Assembly (NCBI RefSeq): GCF_024758705.1
Contig: NZ_CP096971.1
Span: forward strand, 1,736,001-1,800,000
Origin: Sphingomonas sp. SUN019
Lineage (GTDB): Bacteria; Pseudomonadota; Alphaproteobacteria; Sphingomonadales; Sphingomonadaceae
Direction of reading: 5' to 3'
Length of the DNA: 64,000 bases
In this document: piece after piece, positions 18,201 through 27,100 of the stretch
Position numbering within the stretch: the stretch's first letter is position 1
How the letters are laid out: each line of letters starts with the position of its first letter
Position numbers and translations under genes: made by a program
Notes under the pieces: model-generated
Databases searched by the model: none
The model's input: the letters and a program-made list of their open reading frames with translations, nothing else
What the model was told of the DNA's origin: nothing

Positions 18201-18273
18201 CTTCCAGGATCAGGTCGCGTGGGAGAATATCTACGAACGGCGCTTCATCGCGGGCGTCCGCGCCAAGTTCTGA
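15223..18273 (+). CDS. TonB-dependent receptor (Xanthomonas/Caulobacter type)
   Basis: A 1016-residue outer-membrane receptor of the group common in Caulobacter, Xanthomonas and Sphingomonas (TIGR01782-like). Signal peptide to about residue 28 (ALAQA); TonB box region DDIVVTGIRASQ near residue 46; plug domain with SVVEAISAQDIGKLPD and INIRGLPQVTTLMNGEQFLG; a large beta-barrel ending in the C-terminal Phe (GVRAKF) needed for BAM insertion. GGGAGAGG precedes the start; the second ATG at 15226 is better spaced. The neighbouring halogenase-like flavoprotein, sugar porter and fructokinase suggest a carbohydrate or glycoside ligand. A hairpin with a T-tract follows the stop. Confidence 0.93.
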   Translation: MMDRGHIRATLLAAVSAAAILPTTALAQAAPAADEQQGLPQEAVADDIVVTGIRASQARSIEVKRNADSVVEAISAQDIGKLPDVTISDSLQRIAGVQIRREAGEGGAINIRGLPQVTTLMNGEQFLGANSVTTVQPNFTDIPSQLFSGATVFKSPTASLQQAGLSGTVDLLTRRPFDLKNGLTVAGAVEAQYGDKTKKWNPSANGLIAYNSGRVGILVSAAYSDLDLSNSYRGIQDYGVALRNEGGSATNSGDFAVGNNGVSRGTPVRNGAGQIVGFDVNGDGDANDAFITPQSHTAWNKITSRKRFGANASLQFEINDALKLTADGFYTKQTQYDRTAGFQFQMVDWQSSPYLPTSSRNTGAVVGGFDLNTVQTYAYDLANFDSYAETFRTKSESQNYNLQLDWDNSSTLKATVRGIYGKASRKSDQGYLQFSLTDGSQWGYQGTGNYPASLGGDVRFNPTGYPVYSQKATVDYSSGAPVFTFPQAFLAQAADVSRYGLKTISSENNVYQDGDLWAFRGDLEWKPSDQLSIKAGGRYGERSVEQFTFERVSPFYAGNTDNSANPSAGCLVKWKAFDVNLNDPKCSVRDAQGVAYTAGYTRQANDPVFAGLIKQFNLPAAGTPPLFVLDPKALDNSEAFQNQFYPGSRNNVNPADSFGINLRQISGYVQVNGEGEIGGMPIKANGGVRIVNTKFSVRQNVVGAPQPYGVSGVDAGDVVVDRDFTDFLPAFNASLDVTDKLRVRASFAKTMTLLDFLQWGGGLNVNYAINTTGTGTPIFAATGASARGNPQLDPWRADNVEASVEYYTGQSSLIAVGAYYLSVEKFIENATVIRNDIPDNDGVIRRPVPVNTIVQGEGGSLKGVEASARQALADYGVNGFFGGFGIDANYTLSLGDTGRTDLSGADQPFGDNSKHQANAALWYEQYGLQARVAYNYRSKRLVSSDYAGITGLAQYQRPTNYLDASIAFDVTPNITIYGQASNLTAETERYYLTFQDQVAWENIYERRFIAGVRAKF

Positions 18274-18276
18274 ACG

Positions 18277-18326
18277 GTCCCCTACTCCCTCTGCCGTCTC
18301 CTCCCTGATGGCAGCGGGACTTTTTT
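18277..18326 (+). terminator. Likely terminator after the TonB receptor
   Basis: A two-step stem (GTCCC 18277-18281 with GGGAC 18316-18320; CTGCC 18291-18295 with GGCAG 18310-18314) followed by six T residues at 18321-18326. Imperfect, so read-through to the next gene is possible. Confidence 0.5.
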
Positions 18327-18366
18327 CCGGGACCGGTTTACGCCACGACCGCGCCGGGGACGAAGC

Positions 18367-19902
18367 ATGACCGAACATCAGCACGACGATCAGGACATCG
18401 GACGGAACATCCGGCGGATCGTGATCGTCGGCGGCGGCACGGCGGGGTGGATGTCCGCCGCCTATCTGGCGCGCAAGCTGCGCCATCTGCCGATCGCGAT
18501 CACCGTCGTCGACAGTTCGGCGATCGGAACCGTTGGGGTGGGCGAAGCTACGGTCCCAGCGATCCGCGACTTCTTCGAGGCGGTCGAACTGGGCGAGCCG
18601 GAGGTGCTGGCCGCGACCGAAGGGACGATCAAGTACGGCATCCGTTTCGTCGATTGGGCGGGCGCGGGGAAAAGTTTCTTTCACCCCTTCGGCCTGTACG
18701 GCGTTCCCGCGCGCGACGTCGCATTTCATCATTACTGGCTGAAACTGCGCGCAGCCGGGCACGAACATCCGCTGTCGCATTATTGCCTTGCGACTCAGCT
18801 GGCCGAGCGATCTTTGTTCCTGCCGCCGCCCGACCGCGTGGTGAACGACCTGGGCGTATTCAACTTCGCGGTCCATTTCGACGCATCGAAATTCGCGGCG
18901 ATGTTGCGCCGTCTGTCGATGGCCAATGGCGTTGCGCATATCGACGCCCGGATCGACCATGTCGAACGCGACGGCGGCCACGGCCGGGTGGTCGCGGTGA
19001 CCACCGCCGACGGCGGGCGGATCGAGGGCGATCTGTGGATCGATTGTTCGGGCTTCCGCAGCCTGTTGCTCGGCGAAGCGATGGCGGTGCCGTATCGCGA
19101 CTGGCGGCGGTGGCTGCCGTGCGACCGCGCGATCGCGTTGCCGTGCCGCGCGGCCGGACCGCACAAGCCGATGACCACCGCCACCGCGCGCGCGGCGGGC
19201 TGGCAATGGCTTATCCCGCTGCAGCACCGGGTGGGCAACGGCCACGTCTATTGCTCCGAGTTCATCAGCGACGATGAGGCCGAAACGGTGCTGCGCGAGA
19301 ATGTGGAGGGCGAAGTCCTCGCCGAGCCCAATCGCCTGCGTTTCACCACCGGCCACCGCGAGCGATTCTGGGAAGGAAACGTCGTCGGCATCGGGTTGTC
19401 GTCGGGCTTCCTCGAACCGCTGGAATCGACCAGCATCGTCCTGATCCAGTCGGGGCTGGAGCGGCTGGTGAAACTGTTCCCCGACCGCGGCATGGACCCG
19501 CGCCTGGCCAAGACCTACAATCAGCAATCGGTCCTGGAGTTCGAGCGCATCCGCGATTTCCTGGTTCTCCATTACGCCGCGAACAAGCGACTCGGCGAGC
19601 GGTTCTGGGATGCGATGCGGACGATGGAATTACCCGGCACGTTACAAGGCCGGCTCGACGCATGGCGCGCAGGCGGCGAATTCGTGCGGCATGAATGGGA
19701 TACGTTTCAGGATCCCAGTTGGCTCAGCATGTATGCGGGGTTCGGCGACCTTCCCGCGCGGCACAGCCCGCTGGCCGATCAGTTCAGTACCGCCGAACTG
19801 ACCGATACCTTCGACCGGATGCGCGCGGCGATCGGCGCGACGCTGCAACATGCCGAGCCGCACGCCGCCTTCCTCGCCCGCAACCGGTCGCGCGCGGCGT
19901 GA
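18367..19902 (+). CDS. Flavin-dependent tryptophan-halogenase-like protein
   Basis: A 511-residue member of the flavin-dependent halogenase family (PrnA-like). FAD motif GGGTAGWMSAA near residues 22-32; the halogenase signature WQWLIP is present; the position of the catalytic lysine that carries hypohalous acid is filled (GTIKYGIRFVDW). All motifs that separate halogenases from monooxygenases are therefore intact. In sphingomonads and Caulobacter such genes often sit beside TonB receptors, and characterised relatives act on free indole-like aromatics. Its partner flavin reductase is not nearby. GGGGA lies 6 nt before the ATG at 18367. The next gene starts 10 bp after its stop, so they probably share a transcript. 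The natural substrate cannot be read from sequence. Confidence 0.87.
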   Translation: MTEHQHDDQDIGRNIRRIVIVGGGTAGWMSAAYLARKLRHLPIAITVVDSSAIGTVGVGEATVPAIRDFFEAVELGEPEVLAATEGTIKYGIRFVDWAGAGKSFFHPFGLYGVPARDVAFHHYWLKLRAAGHEHPLSHYCLATQLAERSLFLPPPDRVVNDLGVFNFAVHFDASKFAAMLRRLSMANGVAHIDARIDHVERDGGHGRVVAVTTADGGRIEGDLWIDCSGFRSLLLGEAMAVPYRDWRRWLPCDRAIALPCRAAGPHKPMTTATARAAGWQWLIPLQHRVGNGHVYCSEFISDDEAETVLRENVEGEVLAEPNRLRFTTGHRERFWEGNVVGIGLSSGFLEPLESTSIVLIQSGLERLVKLFPDRGMDPRLAKTYNQQSVLEFERIRDFLVLHYAANKRLGERFWDAMRTMELPGTLQGRLDAWRAGGEFVRHEWDTFQDPSWLSMYAGFGDLPARHSPLADQFSTAELTDTFDRMRAAIGATLQHAEPHAAFLARNRSRAA

Positions 19903-19912
19903 CGACGCCCCC

Positions 19913-21223
19913 ATGACAACCTTGGCGCATACCCGCGCCGTTGCCGCGATGGCGCTGGGCGGCCTGCTGTTCGGGTTCGACACCGCGGTGATCTCCGGCG
20001 TGACCGACGCGCTGCGCGAGAATTTCGCGCTGGGCGCGGCGGGTCTTGGCGCGGCGGTATCGGCGGCGTTGTGGGGCACGTTGGCGGGGGCGATCTTCAG
20101 CGGCGCGCCGGGCGACCGCTTCGGGACGCTGCGCGTGCTGCGTGCGATCGGGTTGCTCTACGTGGTGTCGGCTGTCGGCTGTGCGCTGGCCGACAGCCTG
20201 ACTGCCTTCGCCGCGTTCCGCTTCATCGGCGGCATCGCGATCGGCGCGTCGTCGGTGCTGGTGCCGGTCTATATCGCCGAGATCAGCCCGCCCGCGCGCC
20301 GCGGGTTCCTGGTCGGGCTGTTCCAGTTCAACATCGTGCTGGGCATCCTGATCGCCTACGCCAGCAATTTCGCGGTCGGTCAGGTCGCTGCGGCCGAGAT
20401 CGTGTGGCGCTGGAAACTGGCCGTCGCGGCAGTTCCGGCGATGGCCTTCCTTCTGCTGCTGATCGGCGTACCGCAAAGCCCGCGCTGGCTGCGCGCAGCG
20501 GGCCGCGGCGACGAGGCGAGCGCGGCGGCGGCGCGGTTCGGCATCGACGACGCCCCGACCGACGCAGTTGCGACCGGCCATTTACGCTGGGCCTCGCATC
20601 GAAAGCCGATCCTGCTGGCGATCTGCCTCGGGCTGTTCAACCAGCTGTCCGGCATCAACGCGATCCTTTATTATCTGAACGACATTTTCGCGGCGGGCGG
20701 GTTCGTTGGGCTATCGGCAGACGTGCAGGCGGTGGCGATCGGCGTCGCCAATCTGGTCGCGACGATGGTGGCGATGACGATCATCGACCGCGTCGGACGC
20801 AAACCGATGCTGATCGTGGGTGGGGTGGTCACGTCGATCGCGCTGGCGGGCGTAGCGCTGGTTTATACCGGTGCTGCCTCCAGCGCGCTGTTGTTGCCGT
20901 TGCTGATCCTGTTCATCGTCGCCTTCGCCATGTCGCAGGGCGCGGTTATCTGGGTCTATCTGAGCGAAATCTTCCCCACCGACGTGCGCGCGAAGGGGCA
21001 GGCGATCGGCAGCGCGACGCACTGGGTGGCGAATGCGGTCCTCTCGTTCGCCTTTCCCGTGCTGGCGCAGGCGGACCGCGCGCTGCCCTTCTGGGTATTC
21101 GCCGCGGCGATGCTGCTGCAGGCGGTGCTCGTCGCACGCTGGTTTCCCGAAACGAAACGACGGTCGCTGGAATCGATCAGCGGCGGGCTTGCAAACGATC
21201 AGCATGCGCGGGCCGGCGCGTGA
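19913..21223 (+). CDS. MFS sugar porter
   Basis: A 436-residue major facilitator of the sugar porter family with twelve predicted helices. Family motifs: GGLLFGFDTAVISG in helix 1, GDRFGTLRVL after helix 2 (GR-type loop), PVYIAEISPPARRG, VPQSPRWL in the central loop, NQLSGINAILYY in helix 7 and FPETKRRSLE at the C-terminus. These point to proton-coupled hexose or pentose uptake across the inner membrane. I start at 19913, since the residues before it in the open frame are a shadow of the halogenase. It is followed by the ROK regulator and fructokinase, suggesting import of fructose or a related hexose. Confidence 0.92.
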   Translation: MTTLAHTRAVAAMALGGLLFGFDTAVISGVTDALRENFALGAAGLGAAVSAALWGTLAGAIFSGAPGDRFGTLRVLRAIGLLYVVSAVGCALADSLTAFAAFRFIGGIAIGASSVLVPVYIAEISPPARRGFLVGLFQFNIVLGILIAYASNFAVGQVAAAEIVWRWKLAVAAVPAMAFLLLLIGVPQSPRWLRAAGRGDEASAAAARFGIDDAPTDAVATGHLRWASHRKPILLAICLGLFNQLSGINAILYYLNDIFAAGGFVGLSADVQAVAIGVANLVATMVAMTIIDRVGRKPMLIVGGVVTSIALAGVALVYTGAASSALLLPLLILFIVAFAMSQGAVIWVYLSEIFPTDVRAKGQAIGSATHWVANAVLSFAFPVLAQADRALPFWVFAAAMLLQAVLVARWFPETKRRSLESISGGLANDQHARAGA

Positions 21224-21274
21224 CCGGCGGTCGGATGACACGAGGCCCACGCCCACTTCCGCAATTTTCCTTGC

Positions 21275-21311
21275 CGATAGCTATTCGTAAAATGATTGCC
21301 GTAAGCTATCG
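21275..21311. promoter_or_regulatory. Inverted repeat upstream of the ROK regulator
   Basis: CGATAGCT at 21275-21282 and AGCTATCG at 21304-21311 form 8-bp inverted arms 21 bp apart, 79 bp before the regulator start. A matching element occurs upstream of the TonB receptor at 46254. Candidate operator. Confidence 0.4.
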
Positions 21312-21389
21312 ATCGGCGATGGTTGGGAGCGACGGATTGAAGATCGGCAGCAAACACTTGGTGCCCAACCACACAAGCGGTCACGCAGC

Positions 21390-22616
21390 ATGATCCGCGC
21401 CCGCCAGTCGCCGCGACTCGTCGGCGCGAACATCGAACATGCCGGGCAACACAATCAGCGCGTCGTGTTGCACGCGATCCGCGTCAATGGCCCCGTGACG
21501 CGCGCGGACCTGGCCGATGTCACCGGCCTTACCCCGGCGACCGTGACCAACATAACCAACCGCCTGCTCGAATCGGGATTGCTCGACCGTGCTGGTCAGC
21601 GTCGTGGCGGGCGCGGGCAACCGGCGACACGCCTGGTAGTCAATCCGAACGGTGCGTTTTCGGTCGGGGTGAATATCGACCGCGATCATCTGACGATGGT
21701 CGCGGTCGATTTCGGCGGCGCAGTGCGCGCGCGGATCGGCCGCGAGATGGCGTTTCCCATGCCGGAGGACGTGCGCGCCTTCTACACCGGGGAAATCGAC
21801 GCATTGCTTGCCCAGGCGGGAATGCCGCGGTCGGCCGTCACGGGGATCGGTGTGGCGCTGCCGGACGATCTGGGCGCTGTCGATCTGCCGGGACGCCCGG
21901 CCGACTACGAACGCTGGTCCGCAACCCGGCTGGAGGAACTGTTCGCCGCCCCGCTGAACGTGCCGATCCTGGTCGAGAACGACGCCGCCGCCGCGGCGAT
22001 CGGCGAAATGCAGTTCGGCCTCGGCCAGCATTATTCCAGCTTCTTCTATCTGCTGGCGACGTTCGGCCTGGGCGGCGGAGTGGTGGTCCACTCACTCTAC
22101 GATCGCGGCGCCGACGGGCGCAGTGGAGAGATCGGCTTCATGATCGTCGACGATGGCCGTGGCGGCATGACGCAATTGCAGAACATCCTCTCGCTGGCCG
22201 GCCTGGCGCGCGAGTTCGATCTGGCGGGCCTGTCCGGCGAGAGCGTCCGCGCGCCCGACGTGACCAAGGCGCCAGTCGCGCGGGTCATCCAGAATTGGGT
22301 GGAGCGCGCGGCGCAGGCGCTGGTGCAGCCGATGATCGCGGTCAACTGCCTGCTGAACCCGGAGGTCGTGCTAGTCGGCGGGCGGCTGCCGATCGCCCTG
22401 ATCGAACAGATTGCGCACCGCACCAACACATTGGTCCGGATGCACGGTAGGCACGCGCCCGCGATCGCGCCGATCCGCGCAGCCGCGCTGGCGGAGGACG
22501 CCGCCGCCGTCGGTGCAGCATTGCTGCCGTTCGGCGAGTTATTGCTGCCAGCGGATGCGGGCGCGCTGCGCCGTGAACGGACCGGCGACCCGATACACCA
22601 TCACGCCGCAATTTAA
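21390..22616 (+). CDS. ROK family transcriptional regulator (NagC/XylR-like)
   Basis: A 408-residue repressor-type ROK protein. Residues about 20-75 form a winged helix-turn-helix (VTRADLADVTGLTPATVTNITNRLLESGLL), followed by the sugar-binding ROK domain (FSVGVNIDRDHLTMVAVD, VLVENDAAAAAIGE, FGLGGGVVVHS). The cysteine-rich zinc motif of most ROK proteins (CxCGxxGC) is missing; the corresponding region reads DDGRGGMTQLQNIL. It probably senses the sugar taken up by the neighbouring porter and controls the cluster. The fructokinase gene starts 85 bp downstream on the same strand. It has no strong Shine-Dalgarno; the ATG at 21390 fits family N-termini. Confidence 0.9.
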   Translation: MIRARQSPRLVGANIEHAGQHNQRVVLHAIRVNGPVTRADLADVTGLTPATVTNITNRLLESGLLDRAGQRRGGRGQPATRLVVNPNGAFSVGVNIDRDHLTMVAVDFGGAVRARIGREMAFPMPEDVRAFYTGEIDALLAQAGMPRSAVTGIGVALPDDLGAVDLPGRPADYERWSATRLEELFAAPLNVPILVENDAAAAAIGEMQFGLGQHYSSFFYLLATFGLGGGVVVHSLYDRGADGRSGEIGFMIVDDGRGGMTQLQNILSLAGLAREFDLAGLSGESVRAPDVTKAPVARVIQNWVERAAQALVQPMIAVNCLLNPEVVLVGGRLPIALIEQIAHRTNTLVRMHGRHAPAIAPIRAAALAEDAAAVGAALLPFGELLLPADAGALRRERTGDPIHHHAAI

Positions 22617-22701
22617 TAAATCAATTTTCCTTTTTGGCTTGCGGTCGAGCATCCCGCCGCCCTATCCCGACTATCGGTCGATCGTCGGTACGGGGAGGAA
22701 G

Positions 22702-23649
22702 ATGCGGCAGGAACGGACGCACGCGGTTGAGGACACGGGTCGCCGTGCGCTGATCGCCGGGGTCGAACTCGGCGGCACCAAGTGCATCTGCGTTCGCGCG
22801 ACGGCCGATGGCGATATCGTCGATCAATCGATCATCCCCACGACCAATCCGGCAGAAACGATCGGCGCGATCGCCGCGACCTTGCGTGGTTGGTGGGACG
22901 AAGAACCATTCGTCTCACTGGGCATCGCGTCGTTCGGGCCGCTCGATCTCGATCCGCTCTCGCCTGCTTATGGTCACATCACCACAACCGCGAAGCCCGG
23001 CTGGCGCGACGCCGCGGTGCTCGGTCCGATCGCTGCCGACTTCGGCGTGCCCGTCGCATTCGATACCGACGTGAATGGCGCGGCGCTGGCAGAGCTTCGC
23101 TGGGGCGCGGCCGCGGGGCTGGATGATTTCGCTTATGTCACCGTCGGCACCGGCGTCGGCGTCGGGCTGATCGTGAACGGCAAACCGACGCGCGGCCTTA
23201 GCCATTGCGAAATCGGGCATTTGCACGTGCCGCGGCTCGCCCATAACGATTGGCCAGGCGTGTGTCCCTATCACGGCGGCTGCGTGGAGGGTCTTGCGTC
23301 GGGTGGCGCGATCCGGGCGCGGCTGGGCGATGCGCACGTCGGCGCGATCGGAGCTAATCACCCGGTCTGGGACGGCGTCGTGGAGGCGCTGGCGCAGATG
23401 GCGCACGCAATGGTGCTGATGACCGGACCGAAGCGTATCCTGATCGGCGGCGGCGTCGCGGCGGGACAGCCGCATTTGTTGCCGCGGATCGAGACGCGAT
23501 TGCGCGACCTGATCGCGGGTTATGTCGCGCTCCCCTCCCCCGACGCCGACGAAACCTATGTCCGCGCGCCCGGTCTTGGCACCGAAGCCGGGCCGCGCGG
23601 GCCGATCGCGCTGGCGCTGGGTGCGCTGGGGATCAATGCGTCGCGCTGA
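22702..23649 (+). CDS. ROK family fructokinase
   Basis: A 315-residue sugar kinase. The phosphate-binding motif is GVELGGTKCICV near the N-terminus; the second is TVGTGVGVGLIVNGK; the zinc-binding block HLHVPRLAHNDWPGVCPYHGGCVEGLASGGAI matches bacterial ROK fructokinases (Mak/GmuE type) rather than glucokinases. It phosphorylates fructose, possibly also mannose, in the cytoplasm. The ATG at 22702 is fixed by GGGGAGGAAG immediately upstream; the frame is open far into the regulator gene but that is a shadow. Its last 17 bp overlap the remains of a sugar transporter gene on the other strand. Confidence 0.92.
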   Translation: MRQERTHAVEDTGRRALIAGVELGGTKCICVRATADGDIVDQSIIPTTNPAETIGAIAATLRGWWDEEPFVSLGIASFGPLDLDPLSPAYGHITTTAKPGWRDAAVLGPIAADFGVPVAFDTDVNGAALAELRWGAAAGLDDFAYVTVGTGVGVGLIVNGKPTRGLSHCEIGHLHVPRLAHNDWPGVCPYHGGCVEGLASGGAIRARLGDAHVGAIGANHPVWDGVVEALAQMAHAMVLMTGPKRILIGGGVAAGQPHLLPRIETRLRDLIAGYVALPSPDADETYVRAPGLGTEAGPRGPIALALGALGINASR

Positions 23650-24055
23650 TCGCTGCTTCCCGCTTTGGCGCGCGAGGTCCCGCCATCACCGCGAACACGG
23701 CCAGCGCCACGCAGCATGTCATCGGCACGACGAACGCCCCGCCCCAGTACAACAACACCGCGCGTCCCGCCTCCTGCAGCGATACGCCGGGCACGTCGTC
23801 CAGCGGCATGAACGCCGCCAGCCAGCCGACCGCGCGCGGCGCATCCTACGCGCCCCAGATGCCGTCGCTGTTCAGGAACAGCGCCATCTGCGTTCCGATC
23901 GCGACCTCCGCGCCGACATACAGAAAGATCGCCGCCGCCCCCGCCAATGCCCAGCGCGACGCCAGCGCCTCCCGCAACGACGCTGCGATTCCGCCACTGG
24001 CGGGCTGGGCGGGCGCAGCCGCGTCGACCATGCGGCGCACCATGATCTTGCCGAC
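23633..24055 (-). pseudogene. Remnant of a FucP/GluP-type sugar MFS transporter
   Basis: One reading frame carries recognisable pieces of a FucP-type sugar transporter: ALASRWALAGAAAIFLYVG followed by AEVAIGTQMALFLNSDGIWG, then an in-frame TAG at 23846-23848, then VSLQEAGRAVLLYWGGAF joined directly to a C-terminal-helix-like VALAVFAVMAGPR and a TGA at 23633-23635. A full protein is about 430 residues. Here the N-terminal half is missing, there is a nonsense codon, and roughly 150 residues between the two last pieces are deleted. It lies beside a fructokinase, a usual partner of such transporters, and the intact sugar porter at 19913 may have replaced it. Confidence 0.75.
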
Positions 24056-24167
24056 GGTTCAAGGCTTGTCGAATTCGACAAATTGATGTCATAATTATTC
24101 GAGACGGTTTAGCGCCAAATGGAACAGCGGTCCGTGAGTAACCGCGATCCGTCGGGAGAGAATGGGA

Positions 24168-27100
24168 ATGAGGGCTTTTCGACACCTGACCACGGCGCTG
24201 CTCGCCACGGTCGCGGCTCCCGCGCTGGCCGGGGTGCCGGAGGGTGCGGGGCCGTACAACGCTACTTTCCTACCCGGTGGGATCGGGATCGAGCGGCCGT
24301 TGCCAAACGCCGACGCGCTCGTGTCGGCGGGTGCCGCTTATTCGATCAGCACTTGGGTGCGGGCAGACGCGCGGCAGACCGGGACCGTCACGCTCGTCGC
24401 GCTCGGCACGCCGGATGCGGCCTGTCGCTGCCTGATGCTCGTCGACAGCCGGCTGGCGCTGCGCGATGGGGAACGGACGATCGCGACCGGCCCGGCGATC
24501 GCCCGTGATCGCTGGACCCATGTCGCCGCGGTGTCGGATGGGCGGCGGGTGATGCTGTATGTCGATGGTCGTCGCGTCGGCGGGGGTATTGGCGCTAGCA
24601 GCGCGGTTGCGCCGACGGTTGCGATTGCGCCTCCGATCAATGGACGCGCGCACTTCGGCGGCACGCTGGTCGGCGCGACGGTGCATGACGATGCGCTGTC
24701 GGCGGACGCGGTCGCCGCAGCTTTCCGAGCGCGTCCGGACTTCGATCTTGTCCAACTGTGGCGCGTCGGCGTCGGCTGGGAGTGGCAAAACAAGGCCAAT
24801 ACCGGGCTGTGGCGGCAGCAGGATCCGTGGACACTGCCGCAAAGCAAGACCGCCTACACAGCCCCGGTCGCGAAACCCGTCGTGGCCGCCCCCGCGTTGC
24901 AAGTTATCGCGCCGAACCACTGGCAGGTGAATGGCTGGACGCTCGCCGCTGCCCCCGACGTGAAGGGCGATGGCGCGACGCTTTCGCGCCCCGGCGTGTC
25001 GGGCAAGGCGTGGCGCGCGGCGACCGTGCCGGGGACGGTGCTGCAGACGCTGGTCGACCGCGGCGTCTATCCCGATCCCTATTACGGCCTGAACAATCTG
25101 AAGATTCCGGAAAGTCTGGCGCGGCAGGACTATTGGTACCGCACCAGCTTCACCGTCCCGCCGGAGGCCGCGGGCAAGAAGCTGACCCTGGTTTTCGGCG
25201 GCGCGAACTATGCCGCCGAAATGTGGGCCAATGGCGCGCGCCTCGGCAACACCACCGGCGCGTTCATCCGCGGGCAGTTCGATTTCGTCCCCGTTGCAGG
25301 GGAGAATGTCGTCGCGGTGAAAGTCGCACCGCCGCCGCACCCCGGCATCCCGCACGAACAATCGGTGAAGGGCGGCGTCGGCGAAAACGGCGGGCAGATG
25401 GCGATCGACGGCCCGACCTTCGTCGCGGCCGAAGGATGGGACTGGATCCCTGGCATCCGCGACCGCAACACCGGGCTGTGGCGTCCGGTCGAGTTGATCG
25501 CTCACGGCGACGTGCGGATCGGCGATCCGCAGGTCGTCACCGACCTGCCGCTACCACGCACCGACCGCGCCGACCTGCACATCATGGTGCCGGTGGAGAA
25601 CAGTGGCACGGCGAAAAGCGTCACCGTGCGCGTCGCGTTCGAGGGCGTGACGGTCGAAAAGACCGTTACCGCCGCCCCCGGCCGGACCGACGTGCGCTTC
25701 ACGCCCACCGAGTTCAGCCAGCTCACGATCGCGAAGCCTCGGCTGTGGTGGCCGAACGGATATGGCGACCCGGCGCTCTACGACATCACGTATGAGGTCC
25801 GCGACGGCGGGGCGCTGTCCGATACGAAGCGCGACCGATTCGGGATTCGCGAGGTCAGCTACGATCTGTCGCTGTTCGACCGCGCGGGCGCGTTGCGGCG
25901 GGTGAACGTCCAGACGACCGATGGCGGCCTGGCCGGTCAGAAGCTGATCGCGGTGAACCACGAGGCGATCAAGCAAAGCCCGCACGGCTGGGCCGAATCG
26001 CTGACCCCGGCGGGTGAGACATCGACGGGCGTCACCGCGATCGCCGAGACATTGCCCGAGCCGCATTTGACGATCCGCGTCAACGGCGTGAAGATCGCCG
26101 CGCGCGGCGGAAACTGGGGTATGGACGATGCGATGAAGCGCGTCAGCTACGACTGGCTGAAGCCGTTCTTCCGGCTCCAGCGCGAGGCGCACATGAACGT
26201 CATCCGTAACTGGATGGGCACCAATACGGAGGAGGAGTTCTACGATCTGGCCGACGAAAACGGCATGATGATCCTGAACGATTTCTGGCAGTCGACACAG
26301 AATTTCCAGGTCGAGCCGCAGGATCCGCAACTGTTCCTGGCCAACGCGCGCGACACCATCGCGCGCTACCGCAACCATCCCTCGATCATCCTGTGGTTCG
26401 GCCGCAACGAAGGCGTGCCTTACCCCGCGCTGAACGAAGGGCTGGACGATGCGGTGTTCGACCTGGACGGCACGCGCTGGTTCACCGGCAGTTCCAACGT
26501 CGTGAACCTGCAGGGGTCCGGGCCGTATAATTACCGCCCGCCGGCGGGATATTTCACCGATCTGGCGAGCGGATTCTCGGTCGAGACGGGCACGCCGTCA
26601 TTTTCCACAAAGGAATCGATCGAGAGCTACGTCCCGCCTGCCGACCGCTGGCCGCTGGGCGACACGCTCGCCTATCACGACTGGCATTTCGCCGGGAATG
26701 GCGACACGAAGACGTTCATGCAGACGCTATCGACGATGTTCGGCCCCGGCGCCAACTTCGCCGATTTCGAGCGCAAGGCGCAGATGATGAACCTCGAAAC
26801 GCACAAGGCGATGTACGAGGGATTCCTGGGGCATCTGTGGACGAAGAACAGCGGGCGATTGCTGTGGATGACCCACCCCGCGTGGCCGTCGAATGCGTGG
26901 CAAATCTATTCGTGGGACTATGACACGCACGCGGCTTATTACGGTGCGAAGAAGGCCGCCGAGCCGATCCACGTCCAGCTCAACCTGCCCGGCAACGAAC
27001 TGATCGTACTGAACACGACGCAGGCCGACGCGCGCGGGCTGACCGCCCGCACCCGCGTCGTCGGCCTCGACAATCGCGAGTTGTTTACTCGCGAAGACCG

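Noticed and set aside
16273..19572. A 1099-codon open frame on the minus strand
   Set aside because: It lies antisense to the TonB receptor and halogenase, is Arg/His/Asp-rich without any domain, and is explained by GC-rich codon use of the real genes.
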